From NCBI GenBank assembly GCA_050516505.1, contig CP191518.1, forward strand, positions 2,418,001 to 2,482,000: 64,000 bases of DNA. The letters run 5' to 3'. The DNA is from Scandinavium ludwigii_A. GTDB taxonomy: Bacteria; Pseudomonadota; Gammaproteobacteria; Enterobacterales; Enterobacteriaceae. The notes below the pieces were generated by a model. It was not told the origin of the DNA and made no database searches. It worked only from the letters and a program-made list of their open reading frames with translations. Made by a program: the position numbers and the translations under genes. Shown piece after piece: positions 18,025 through 26,525 of this stretch. Each line of letters begins with the position of its first letter. Position 1 is the first letter of the stretch.

Positions 18025-19194
18025 TTAACGTGATTTAACCTGACACAGGGCCGCAGCGCCTGCCCGTAATGTGGCCTCATCTTTAGCAAAAGACAGGCGA
18101 ATCAATTTGTTATCTGTGCCATCGGTGTAAAACGCCGACAGCGGAATGGTCGCCACGCCGTGATCCACGATCAGGCGTTTCACCATTTCACTGTCGCTTT
18201 CATCACTGAAATGGCTGTAATCGGCCAGCAGGAAGAACGAGCCCTGGCTTGGCAGCAGTTTGAACGGCGACTCCGCCAGCAGGGTTTGCAGCAGGTCACG
18301 CTTGCGCTGATAAAACGCCGCCAGCGACAGCCAGGTTTGCGGATCATTCATATGTTCCGCGAAAGCATATTGCATTGGCGTATCGGCGGAGAACATCAAA
18401 AATTGATGTACTTTGCAGATTTCGTCCATCAATTCCGCCGGTGCCACGCAGTAACCCACGCGCCAGCCGGTAACGTGGTAGGTCTTGCCGAACGAAGAAA
18501 TAATCACGCTGCGTTCCGCCAACTGCGGGTGCGTCGCCATGCCGTGATGTGGCTGCCCGTCAAACACCACGTGTTCGTACACTTCGTCAGACAAAATTAC
18601 AATATCGGTATTGCGGGTCAAGGCGGCCAGCTGCTGTAAATCGTTGGCATCGAACACTTTTCCGCTCGGATTATGCGGCGTGTTGATGATAATCATCCGG
18701 GTGCGCGGGGTAATGGCGGCGCGCACTTCGTCCCAGTTCACGGTGAAATCTGGCACCGTCAGCTTGATGGCTACCGGCGTTGCGCCCTGTAAACGGACAA
18801 TCGGTGCATAGCTGTCGAACGACGGCTCAAAGTAGATGACCTCATCGCCCGGATGCACCAGCCCGCTGATGGCGGAATAAAGACCTTCACTGGCACTGGC
18901 GGTGATCAGCACTTCGCTGTCCACGTCGTACTGTGTGCCATACAAATCGGCAATTTTCTCCGCGACGCGCGTTTTCAGGGCATGCAGCCCGGTCATCGAC
19001 GCATACTGGTTATGCCCCTCTGCCATCGCGCGCGTTACGCCCTGCACCAGCCGCGTATCGCAAGCAAAATTTGGGGCACCCTGGGAAAGATTAATGGCGT
19101 TATGCTGAGAAGAAAGCTGGCCAATCACGGTAAAGATAGTGGTGCCCACATCGGGCAGCTTGGTACGGGTTTTCACCGGAGAACGCAGAGTCAT
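18025..19194 (-). CDS. PLP-dependent class I/II aminotransferase, YbdL (methionine aminotransferase)-like
   Basis: 389 residues from the ATG at 19194 (AAGGA upstream; a TTG six bases earlier is possible). Fold-type I aminotransferase with substrate and cofactor motifs NTPHNPSGK, ILSDEVYEHVVF and the PLP lysine in SSFGKTYHVTGWRVGYCVAP. The sequence is close to E. coli YbdL, which transaminates methionine and aromatic amino acids, but differs enough to be a paralogue. It leads an operon with an amino-acid-binding protein and is divergent from a flavoprotein gene. Confidence 0.82.
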   Translation of the reverse strand: MTLRSPVKTRTKLPDVGTTIFTVIGQLSSQHNAINLSQGAPNFACDTRLVQGVTRAMAEGHNQYASMTGLHALKTRVAEKIADLYGTQYDVDSEVLITASASEGLYSAISGLVHPGDEVIYFEPSFDSYAPIVRLQGATPVAIKLTVPDFTVNWDEVRAAITPRTRMIIINTPHNPSGKVFDANDLQQLAALTRNTDIVILSDEVYEHVVFDGQPHHGMATHPQLAERSVIISSFGKTYHVTGWRVGYCVAPAELMDEICKVHQFLMFSADTPMQYAFAEHMNDPQTWLSLAAFYQRKRDLLQTLLAESPFKLLPSQGSFFLLADYSHFSDESDSEMVKRLIVDHGVATIPLSAFYTDGTDNKLIRLSFAKDEATLRAGAAALCQVKSR

Positions 19195-19264
19195 CGCCAA
19201 TCCTTTCTCAGTAAATATGCATAACTATTCAATACAAAGCCTCAGAAGGCGACAATCGAATTGT

Positions 19265-19298
19265 TGTCATAGTAGCCATGAGAAAATTGCATAGCTGG
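19265..19298. promoter_or_regulatory. 34-bp conserved element, copy 1 (aminotransferase/flavoprotein intergenic)
   Basis: Begins TGTCATAGTAGCCATGA and ends TTGCATAGCTGG. It matches 29 of 34 positions of the sequence at 20959-20992 upstream of the LysR gene. It lies 45 bp before the flavoprotein start and 71 bp before the aminotransferase start. A related ATGCATAACT lies at 19217-19226. Likely a binding site of the linked LysR regulator. Confidence 0.65.
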
Positions 19299-19342
19299 CA
19301 GCAGAGTCTAGACTTAACGTAGTCAAATTCAGGTGAGCAATA

Positions 19343-20953
19343 ATGAAAAGAATCGCAATCGTCGGCAGTGGCCCCACCGGCATTTATACCTTTTTCTCGA
19401 TACTGAAGAACCAGACCCCGGTCGCCATTACGGTGTATGAACGCGCCGATGAAGCGGGTGTCGGGATGCCTTACGCGGATGAAGACAACTCCCGGCTGAT
19501 GCTGGCGAACATTGCCAGTATTGAAATTCCACCGATATTTTGCCGCTATCTGGAATGGCTCAAAAACCAGAGTCCGGCGCATCTGGCACGCTATGGCGTG
19601 GAGGCCGACTCACTGCACGAGCGCCAGTTTCTGCCGCGCATTCTGCTTGGGGAATACTACCGCGACCAGTTTTTGCAGTTAGTCGACCAGGCAAAACGCC
19701 AGGGTTTTGAGATTACGGTGCATGAGTCCTGCGAGGTCACGGACCTCAAGGTGACGGACGCGGGTGTGACCCTGTCGGCTGAAGGTGAAGCGGTTTCAAC
19801 GCCCTTTGATTTAGCGGTAATCGCCACCGGGCATGTCTGGCCGGCCGACGATACGGCGACACGCACCTATTTCCCCAGCCCGTGGTCCGGCCTGATTGAA
19901 GCCAATATCGAGGCGGGCAACATCGGCATTATGGGTGCCTCGTTAAGCGCCATCGACGCCGCGATGGCCGTCGTCGTGCAGCACGGTAACTTCACTGAGA
20001 CCGACGACCAGCCCACGCGATTCACACTCGACGAGTCCAGTCAGGGCTTGCAGATTACGCTGCTGTCCCGCTCGGGGATTTTGCCCGAAGCCGACTTTTA
20101 CTGTCCTCTACCCTACGAACCGCTCACCGTGGTCACTGAATCGGCGTTGGAGCAGGAAATTGCCGCTGGAAGCGACGGATTACTCGACCGGGTGTTTGCG
20201 CTGATCGTTGAGGAACTTGAACATGCAGACCCGGCGTGGAGCGCAAAAATAGCCCTTCACACCTTAAATGCAGACTCCTTCGCGACAGCCTGGTTTGCCG
20301 ATCGCAGACATCACGGCACGTTCCAGTGGGCAGAAGCAAACCTGCAAGAAGTAGAACGTAACAAACGCGATAAACATACGGTGCCCTGGCGCTATACCAT
20401 TCTTCGGTTACACGAGCCGGTGGAGGATATCGTGCCGTCGTTGACGGATGCCGACCGGGAACGATTTAAGCACGGGCTGGCGAAGGTGTTTATCGATAAT
20501 TACACCGCCATTCCGTCGCAGTCGATTCGTCGGCTGCTGGCCCTGCGTGAGGCAGGGATTCTGCGTCTGCACGCCCTCGGCGAGGATTACACGATGAAGG
20601 TGAAAGAACACGGCACGTTTATTTCGGGCCAGGAAGGCACTTACGCATTCGATACTTTTATTGACGCTCGCGGACAGAAATCATTAAAGATAAAGGATTT
20701 ACCGTTTCCCTCTTTTCGCCAACAGCTTGAGACCACCGGTGAGGATTTCCCCGATGTCGCCGAGGATTACACCCTGCTTGAGCCCCCCTGCATGCGCGGG
20801 CGTATCGCCTTTGCCGCCCTGCCGTATTTGATGCATGACAGGCCATTTATTCAGGGCCTGACGGTCAGTGCAGAAATCGGGGAAAACATCGCGAACGCGG
20901 TCGCGAAACCAGCCGAACGTGGCCGCAGGCGATTGCCGTTTATCGAGCTGTAG
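19343..20953 (+). CDS. FAD/NAD(P)-binding flavoprotein of unknown function
   Basis: 536 residues. The N-terminus has a dinucleotide-binding motif (AIVGSGPTGIYTFFSIL) followed by YERADEAGVGMPYADEDN, as in FAD-NAD(P)-binding proteins of the HpnW/lysine-oxygenase-like superfamily. A second nucleotide motif, IGIMGASLSAIDAAMAVV, is near residue 190, and FDTFIDARGQ is near the C-terminus. No signal peptide is seen, so it is likely cytoplasmic. Divergent from the aminotransferase operon and followed by a LysR gene. The substrate is unknown; context suggests an amino acid or its keto acid. Confidence 0.72.
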   Translation: MKRIAIVGSGPTGIYTFFSILKNQTPVAITVYERADEAGVGMPYADEDNSRLMLANIASIEIPPIFCRYLEWLKNQSPAHLARYGVEADSLHERQFLPRILLGEYYRDQFLQLVDQAKRQGFEITVHESCEVTDLKVTDAGVTLSAEGEAVSTPFDLAVIATGHVWPADDTATRTYFPSPWSGLIEANIEAGNIGIMGASLSAIDAAMAVVVQHGNFTETDDQPTRFTLDESSQGLQITLLSRSGILPEADFYCPLPYEPLTVVTESALEQEIAAGSDGLLDRVFALIVEELEHADPAWSAKIALHTLNADSFATAWFADRRHHGTFQWAEANLQEVERNKRDKHTVPWRYTILRLHEPVEDIVPSLTDADRERFKHGLAKVFIDNYTAIPSQSIRRLLALREAGILRLHALGEDYTMKVKEHGTFISGQEGTYAFDTFIDARGQKSLKIKDLPFPSFRQQLETTGEDFPDVAEDYTLLEPPCMRGRIAFAALPYLMHDRPFIQGLTVSAEIGENIANAVAKPAERGRRRLPFIEL

Positions 20954-20958
20954 CGCTA

Positions 20959-20992
20959 TGTCATACTCGCCATGAATAATTTGCATAGCTGG
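20959..20992. promoter_or_regulatory. 34-bp conserved element, copy 2 (upstream of the LysR gene)
   Basis: Begins TGTCATACTCGCCATGA and ends TTGCATAGCTGG, matching copy 1 at 19265-19298. It ends 7 bp before the LysR start codon; GGAG at its 3' end is the ribosome-binding site. The position suggests autoregulation. Confidence 0.62.
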
Positions 20993-20999
20993 AGCCAGC

Positions 21000-21896
21000 A
21001 TGTCACGTAGCCAGTTGCCCCTGAATGCCATTGAAACCTTTCTGGTGACCGCCCGTCATCTCAATCTGACGCATGCAGCGAAAGAGTTGTGTCTGACCCA
21101 GGGCGCGGTGAGCCGTAAGATAGCCACGCTGGAAGCCTGGTTTGGCTTTCCGCTGTTTGAGCGGCTGGCGCGGGGCCTGCGTTTATCGCCTCAGGGCAGC
21201 GCGCTCTACCCGGAACTGATGACCTCGTTCAACCAGATGGTGATGGTTGCAGAACAGGCGCGCCAACAGCAGACCGTGGTTCGCCTGAAAGCCCCGACCT
21301 GCGCCATGCGCTGGCTGGTTCCGCGTCTGGTAGAAATTGAGCAGCGTTTCCCCGACATGCAGATTGCACTGACCACCACCACCGAGCATTCGGTGAATTT
21401 CAAAACCGAACCCTTTGATGCAGCGATTGTCTTTGGCACGCATATGAATGCTGGTGATTTGCTGTTTGAGGAGTCGCTGACGCCGGTGGTCAGTCATCGA
21501 TTGGCGGATAATACTCAGTTTTCAGGCATGACATTTTTGCATCCCACTCGCGATAAAACCGACTGGTCGTTGTGGCTGGCGCAATTGCCAGCCCCGTTGC
21601 CGTCGGCAATGCAAAAGAATCAGCATTTCGACACCATGGATCTGGCGATCACTGCCGCAATCCAGGGGTTTGGCGTAGCGATTGCCGATGAAACGTTGGT
21701 GGAAGAGGATTTGCTCAGCGGAAGGCTGGTGCGGCCCTCTGCGCTGAGCGTTAAAACCGGGGCCAGCTACCGACTGGTGGTGCGCGAAGTCTCCGCCAAA
21801 GCCATCGGGCTGACCCAGTTTCGCAGCGGGCTGCTTAATCCAGCGTCACATGATGACGCATCACTCGCCGAAACAGCGCCAGACGCGCACGCATAA
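21000..21896 (+). CDS. LysR-family transcriptional regulator (GcvA-like)
   Basis: 298 residues. An N-terminal winged helix-turn-helix (about residues 6-65; LNLTHAAKELCLTQGAVSRKI) with the GcvA/AmpR-type start LNAIETFLVTARH is followed by an effector-binding domain. The start ATG has GGAG six bases upstream. It probably controls the flavoprotein, aminotransferase and binding-protein genes, because both promoter regions share a 34-bp element. Its last 62 bp overlap the convergent carboxylesterase gene. Confidence 0.83.
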   Translation: MSRSQLPLNAIETFLVTARHLNLTHAAKELCLTQGAVSRKIATLEAWFGFPLFERLARGLRLSPQGSALYPELMTSFNQMVMVAEQARQQQTVVRLKAPTCAMRWLVPRLVEIEQRFPDMQIALTTTTEHSVNFKTEPFDAAIVFGTHMNAGDLLFEESLTPVVSHRLADNTQFSGMTFLHPTRDKTDWSLWLAQLPAPLPSAMQKNQHFDTMDLAITAAIQGFGVAIADETLVEEDLLSGRLVRPSALSVKTGASYRLVVREVSAKAIGLTQFRSGLLNPASHDDASLAETAPDAHA

Positions 21897-23343
21897 AGCG
21901 GTTTTCCACTTTGAATCCGGCCAGTTTGTTCAGCCCGATCCGCAACAGACGGTCGCGCCCTTTGATTGATGCGGGCCAGCGCACCGGCCCGTGCAGCGTG
22001 TCACACGCCACGCTCGCATTGCGGGCAAAATTCACCCAATAATCGGCCACCCGTGCGGAAAAGGCCAGGTCCCGCACGTTGACGTAGTTTCGCGAAGGTT
22101 CTGCCAAAGCCAGTGTGTCGAACACGTACGGCACTTCATTGCCGTGCCACGCCCCGTTTTTATAGGTGTGATGTTCCGCCTCCGCGACATAATCGAACCA
22201 GTAACGCCAGCAAGGCTGCCCGACGCGCTGCTGCGCCTGCATCACCACGTAACCCAGCGTGGTAAACGCCATATCGCGACACACCTGACGGCCCAGTTCG
22301 GTATCGCCCTTCACGCCCGGATACAGCAGCTTAATCAGCCCCAACCCCAGTCGGCGCTCCTGCCGTAGCTTCTGGATTTGCCCAGCGAGGTCAACGCCAA
22401 ACACCGCCATCACGCTGGCCTCATCGCTGTTCGACCCCACCATAATGGGCACCGGATGCTGGCGCGCGGTGAAGAACACCTCCAGCATCGACTCCGGTAA
22501 AACCGTATCGCCGCACACCGGAACCGGACTGGGTTTTAGCGCACCTTCCAGCGGCCAGAATGCCTCTGGGGGGATCGCGCGCAACTGTTCTGCGCTGGCA
22601 TTTTGCAGGCCGAAATGGGCAGCGACGGCTTCGCCTTGCGCCATCGCTTTATCGAGCGATGTGTCCGGCAGCGTATAACCGCTCTGGATAATCGCTTTAT
22701 GAAACAATCCGTTGGCCTTTGGGGAAGCCAGCAACGACAGCACGCTGCGCGCCCCGGCAGACTCACCAAATAATGTGACATTGTCACTATCACCGCCGAA
22801 AGCAGCAATATTTTCCTGCACCCATTTTAGGGCCGCGATTTGATCCAACAGGCTGAAATTACAGACCCGTTCGCCCTCTTCACCCTCCAGCGCCGGATGC
22901 GCAAAACAGCCCAAGTGACCCAGCCGATAGTTGATGGTAACCACCACCACGTCGCGTTTCGCCAAGGCGTGTCCGTCATACGGCGGCAAACTGCCCGCGC
23001 CAATGGTAAACCCGCCGCCGTGCAGCCAGACCATCACCGGCAATGGCTTCGCAGGTGTTACAGGTGCCCAGACGTTGAGATAGAGGCAATCTTCGGAAAA
23101 TCGACCGGGGTCACCGCCGCCCAGTTCGCGGCAGTATTCGATGTTTTGCCAGCTGGCAGGTGAAAAGGTTTGCGCGTCACGCACGCCATGCCACGCCGCA
23201 ACAGGCTGCGGCGAACGCCAGCGTAGCGGCCCAACAGGTGGCGCCGCAAACGGAATACCGCGCCAGATGTGAATTTCATTGTCGGTTAGCCCCAGCAGGG
23301 AGCCCTGCCGGGTGTGCACCAGCGGCGTGGAGGGATTATGCAT
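21835..23343 (-). CDS. Type B carboxylesterase
   Basis: 502 residues of the alpha/beta-hydrolase carboxylesterase family. The oxyanion-hole motif VMVWLHGGGF, the catalytic serine in LFGESAGARS, the acidic residue region GSNSDEASV and the catalytic His in GAWHGNEVPYVF are all present. EDCLYLNVWAP is a family signature. No signal peptide is seen. The natural substrate is unknown. It overlaps the LysR gene tail to tail by 62 bp and lies downstream of ydcJ, a place empty in K-12. Confidence 0.85.
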   Translation of the reverse strand: MHNPSTPLVHTRQGSLLGLTDNEIHIWRGIPFAAPPVGPLRWRSPQPVAAWHGVRDAQTFSPASWQNIEYCRELGGGDPGRFSEDCLYLNVWAPVTPAKPLPVMVWLHGGGFTIGAGSLPPYDGHALAKRDVVVVTINYRLGHLGCFAHPALEGEEGERVCNFSLLDQIAALKWVQENIAAFGGDSDNVTLFGESAGARSVLSLLASPKANGLFHKAIIQSGYTLPDTSLDKAMAQGEAVAAHFGLQNASAEQLRAIPPEAFWPLEGALKPSPVPVCGDTVLPESMLEVFFTARQHPVPIMVGSNSDEASVMAVFGVDLAGQIQKLRQERRLGLGLIKLLYPGVKGDTELGRQVCRDMAFTTLGYVVMQAQQRVGQPCWRYWFDYVAEAEHHTYKNGAWHGNEVPYVFDTLALAEPSRNYVNVRDLAFSARVADYWVNFARNASVACDTLHGPVRWPASIKGRDRLLRIGLNKLAGFKVENRFMRARLALFRRVMRHHVTLD

Positions 23344-23419
23344 CGCGTGTTTCCTTTATCAGCAATGCTCCCAGTTTATGCGGGTTTCAACCCGATTCGC
23401 AACGCAGCGAGTGTGTGAT

Positions 23420-24763
23420 TTACAGCAGCCCACACCGCCGTTTGCTGCGGTCCTCGGCTTCCTGATAGAGCTGGAACTCATCGAGCACCGGGCAGCCGAG
23501 CGCGGCTTCAAACGCGGCTTTGCTGGAATTGCCATGGCTTCGGGCCTGGGTTTCATTGCCGAGGTTGGACTGGAAAATACCCGCGGCGCTTACCGGGAGG
23601 AAATCTTCGTAGGTGATGGGCTGTGCCAGCAGCCAGCCGCGTTCAATCAAGGGCTGCGGGTCGTCGCCGGGGCGAAACGCCTGACGATGAGATTCCCCGG
23701 TCGGCGTCAGGCGGTAGCGGAAATAGGCCAGCTCCTGACGGCGCAGGAACATTTCGCTGTCGGGGAACGCTTTGAATATCTCCGATAAATGCTGCTGATG
23801 GCTGAGATTGTCTTTGCCGGTTCCGGCTTCGGTCAGCAAAGCGTCGTACAGTGCGCGGCCTTTTGGCGTCAGCGCCACGCCGCGTTGTTCGATTTCACCA
23901 AAACGTGCAGTGTGCGTGCCGCGATGTTCCCCGGCGAACAGCACCGGTTCCTCCAGCGCTTTAAAGCTGGTCTGGCGCAGCAGAATCGGCACTTCACGGC
24001 GCGGCGGGCCTTCAATCAGAACTTTCGGCTCGATGCCGTATTCCGGCATCAGCTGCTGTACGCGATCAATATCGAGTGTGCGCGGTGTGAGGTGATTGAT
24101 GTGACAGCCCGGGAAGCACACCACGTCGGCAATCAGGCGATGTTCATTGTGCAGCGCCAGATACGTGTCCTGCTCCACCGTGGCGTGACTGTGCCAACGG
24201 AAGGTTTCGAGCGCCTCTTTGACAAACTCTTTCGCCTCGGCCGCCGTGAACTGGCCTTGAGTCTCAAAGTGGCTGATTAATTCGCGGCAGCGCGGCGTGA
24301 AGATGTCGCGCTTCGCCAAAATGTCTGCGGCTTGGTCACGCAGCGCAACGTTGTCGATGAGCTCAAGACGCAGCAACGAGGTAAAGACGCGGAACGGATT
24401 GCGCGCCAGGGCGGCATCTTCCACCGGGCGAAACGCCGTGGAGTGCACCGGCACGCCCGCTTGAGAGAGGTCGTAATAGCTGACTGGCTTCATGCCCATG
24501 ATCGCAAACATGCGGCGCAGGGTTGCCAGCTCATCGGCAGAGCCTACGCGGATCGCGCCGTGGCGTTCAACGTTGAGTCGCGCCAGCTCGTCAGCGTTCG
24601 CCAGCTGTTCATGCAAGTGCGGATTATGCTCCAGCACCGCCAGGTTTACATCCGCCACAAGTTCCAGCAACGTGCCGTACTGCGGAACTTCCTGCTGGTA
24701 CATCGCTGACATTGCCTGCGAAAAGTTTTCCCGTATCTCATCAGCCGTGATGGTGTTCGCCAT
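23420..24763 (-). CDS. ydcJ: 2-oxoadipate dioxygenase/decarboxylase-family protein YdcJ (HglS-like)
   Basis: 447 residues from the ATG at 24763, equal to E. coli YdcJ; the frame extends 13 codons further without support. The family (DUF1338) includes HglS, an iron enzyme that converts 2-oxoadipate to 2-hydroxyglutarate in lysine catabolism. Likely metal-site segments are ERHGAIRVG and FPGCHINHLTPRTLD, with HSTAFRP and IEGPPRREVPILLRQTSFKA also conserved. GGAG precedes the start. Divergent from pcaHG across 239 bp. Confidence 0.9.
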   Translation of the reverse strand: MANTITADEIRENFSQAMSAMYQQEVPQYGTLLELVADVNLAVLEHNPHLHEQLANADELARLNVERHGAIRVGSADELATLRRMFAIMGMKPVSYYDLSQAGVPVHSTAFRPVEDAALARNPFRVFTSLLRLELIDNVALRDQAADILAKRDIFTPRCRELISHFETQGQFTAAEAKEFVKEALETFRWHSHATVEQDTYLALHNEHRLIADVVCFPGCHINHLTPRTLDIDRVQQLMPEYGIEPKVLIEGPPRREVPILLRQTSFKALEEPVLFAGEHRGTHTARFGEIEQRGVALTPKGRALYDALLTEAGTGKDNLSHQQHLSEIFKAFPDSEMFLRRQELAYFRYRLTPTGESHRQAFRPGDDPQPLIERGWLLAQPITYEDFLPVSAAGIFQSNLGNETQARSHGNSSKAAFEAALGCPVLDEFQLYQEAEDRSKRRCGLL

Positions 24764-24885
24764 GATGTCATGTCTCCAGTGAATATTACCTGGAGTGTAC
24801 ATAAGCCATTTGCCGCCGGGAGGAAGAATTTCTGAATTGTGATCGCGGATAACCTCTCGCTTTACGCCCTGCTTTTGTGCGGTTT

Positions 24886-24900
24886 ATAACCTGCCGTTAT
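24886..24900. promoter_or_regulatory. Candidate PcaQ operator upstream of pcaHG
   Basis: ATAAC-CTGCC-GTTAT is a perfect inverted repeat with the LysR T-N11-A layout, about 100 bp before pcaH. It resembles the ATAACC-N4-GGTTA type of site reported for PcaQ, but the spacing is one base shorter. No other strong palindrome is seen in the gap. Confidence 0.5.
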
Positions 24901-25002
24901 GCAAAAAGCCGTATAAATTCACTTTAAATTAACAATATGATTACACACACTCCGAGTGACGATATCACAACAATAAAGAAGTCCTCTGACCCGGAGCCCC
25001 CT

Positions 25003-25743
25003 ATGACCGAAAAATGGACACCACGCGAAGTGGTGCATCGTGATTACAACAGTCACCCGCCCGCCTTTGCACCCGGCTATAAAACCAGCGTGCTGCGTTC
25101 ACCGCGTAATGCGCTGATCTCCTTGCAAAACTCGCTATCGGAAATCACCGGCCCGATATTTAGCAGTGACGATCTTGGCCCGCAGGACAACGATCTTATC
25201 CTTAACTATGCCAAAGACGGGCTGCCGATTGGCGAGCGTATTATTGTCCACGGCTATGTGCGCGACGGCTTTGGTCGTCCCATGAAAAATACGCTGGTTG
25301 AAGTGTGGCAGGCCAATGCGGGCGGCCGCTACCGCCATAAGAAAGATCAGTATCTGGCCCCCGTGGACCCGAACTTTGGCGGCTGTGGCCGCGTGCTGAC
25401 CGACGAGAACGGCTATTACGTCTTCCGCACCATCAAACCCGGTCCGTATCCGTGGCGCAATCAGGCCAGCGACTGGCGCCCTTCGCACATCCACTTTTCT
25501 CTGTCCGGCGAAGCCTTCGCTCAGCGGCTGATTACCCAGATGTATTTCGAGGGCGACCCGCTGATCAAACAGTGCCCGATTGTGAAAACCATCAATAATG
25601 ATGATGCCATTCGCACCTTGATTGCCGAACTCGACACCCACGCCGCCGTGCCACTGGACTGCCTGGCCTACCGTTTCGATTTGGTACTGCGCGGCAGTCG
25701 CGCCACGCTGTTTGAAAACCGCACTCAGGGAGCCGCGCGATGA
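25003..25743 (+). CDS. pcaH: Protocatechuate 3,4-dioxygenase beta subunit PcaH
   Basis: 246 residues from the ATG at 25003, which has CGGAG upstream. Intradiol ring-cleavage dioxygenase subunit that binds the catalytic ferric iron. The four ligands are visible: Tyr110 in GGRYRHK, Tyr149 in GPYPW, and His162 and His164 in SHIHFS. The enzyme cleaves protocatechuate to 3-carboxymuconate, the first step of the beta-ketoadipate pathway. The stop overlaps the start of pcaG (ATGA). K-12 has no pcaHG; other pca genes are not in this window. Confidence 0.93.
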   Translation: MTEKWTPREVVHRDYNSHPPAFAPGYKTSVLRSPRNALISLQNSLSEITGPIFSSDDLGPQDNDLILNYAKDGLPIGERIIVHGYVRDGFGRPMKNTLVEVWQANAGGRYRHKKDQYLAPVDPNFGGCGRVLTDENGYYVFRTIKPGPYPWRNQASDWRPSHIHFSLSGEAFAQRLITQMYFEGDPLIKQCPIVKTINNDDAIRTLIAELDTHAAVPLDCLAYRFDLVLRGSRATLFENRTQGAAR

Positions 25744-26360
25744 AAGACTATTTAGCTGAAACCGCCTCGCAAACCGCCGGGCCGTATGTGCACATTGGTC
25801 TGGCGCCGGAAGCCGCCGGTTTTCACATCTTCGAGAAAAACTTCGGCCCGGTACTGACCAACAGCCATACCGAAGGCGAGCGCATTACCCTCGAAGGCCG
25901 CGTGTTCGATGGGTCCGGCACGCCGGTGCGTGATGTCCTGCTGGAAATCTGGCAGGCCAACGCCGCGGGGCGGTATAACCATCCTGCCGACCAACAGCAG
26001 GACAAACGCCTCGACGGTGATTTTCGTGGCTGGGGACGCGGCTGCTCTGACTTCGACACCGGCGTCTGGCGCTTTGAGACCATCAAACCTGGCGCGGTCG
26101 TTGGCCGTGACGGTCGTATGATGGCCCCCCACGTCAATCTGTGGATTGTGGCCCGTGGGATCAACATCGGCCTGAATACCCGGATGTATTTCTCCGATGA
26201 ACAGGAGGCCAATCAGCATGACCCGGTGCTGAACCTGATTGAGTGGGAAGTCCGCCGTAAGACGCTGATCGGCCAGCGGGAACAGCGCGGCAACGAGGTT
26301 GTTTACCGCTTTGATATCCACCTCCAGGGTGAAGCTGAAACCGTTTTCTTCGATCTTTAA
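25740..26360 (+). CDS. pcaG: Protocatechuate 3,4-dioxygenase alpha subunit PcaG
   Basis: 206 residues starting MKDYLAETASQTAGPYVHIG, a typical alpha-subunit N-terminus. It shares the dioxygenase fold (EIWQANAAGRYNHP, then VGRDGRMMAPHVNLWIVARG) but does not keep the full iron-ligand set, as expected for the alpha subunit that completes the active site. It is translationally coupled to pcaH by a 4-bp overlap. A rho-independent terminator follows. Confidence 0.93.
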   Translation: MKDYLAETASQTAGPYVHIGLAPEAAGFHIFEKNFGPVLTNSHTEGERITLEGRVFDGSGTPVRDVLLEIWQANAAGRYNHPADQQQDKRLDGDFRGWGRGCSDFDTGVWRFETIKPGAVVGRDGRMMAPHVNLWIVARGINIGLNTRMYFSDEQEANQHDPVLNLIEWEVRRKTLIGQREQRGNEVVYRFDIHLQGEAETVFFDL

Positions 26361-26371
26361 GGGTAATCCCG

Positions 26372-26402
26372 GCCCGGCAAAGGCAAAATGCCGGGCTTTT
26401 TA
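26372..26402 (+). terminator. Rho-independent terminator after pcaHG
   Basis: GCCCGGCA and TGCCGGGC form an 8-bp stem followed by TTTTTAT, 11 bp after the pcaG stop. It separates pcaHG from the regulator gene. Confidence 0.85.
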
Positions 26403-26525
26403 TCGGCTATTCCATAACCACATGTAACGCAATCGCTCATTATGTTAATGATAATTTGCTAGCAAGTTATCAAATTCAAACAAGTTACCTTGATACCCGC
26501 CCCGCACTCTCTTTAACATCCGGTT

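Noticed and set aside
23344..23419. Small gene between the carboxylesterase and ydcJ
   Set aside because: Only 76 bp; the open frames crossing it are antisense shadows of the flanking genes.
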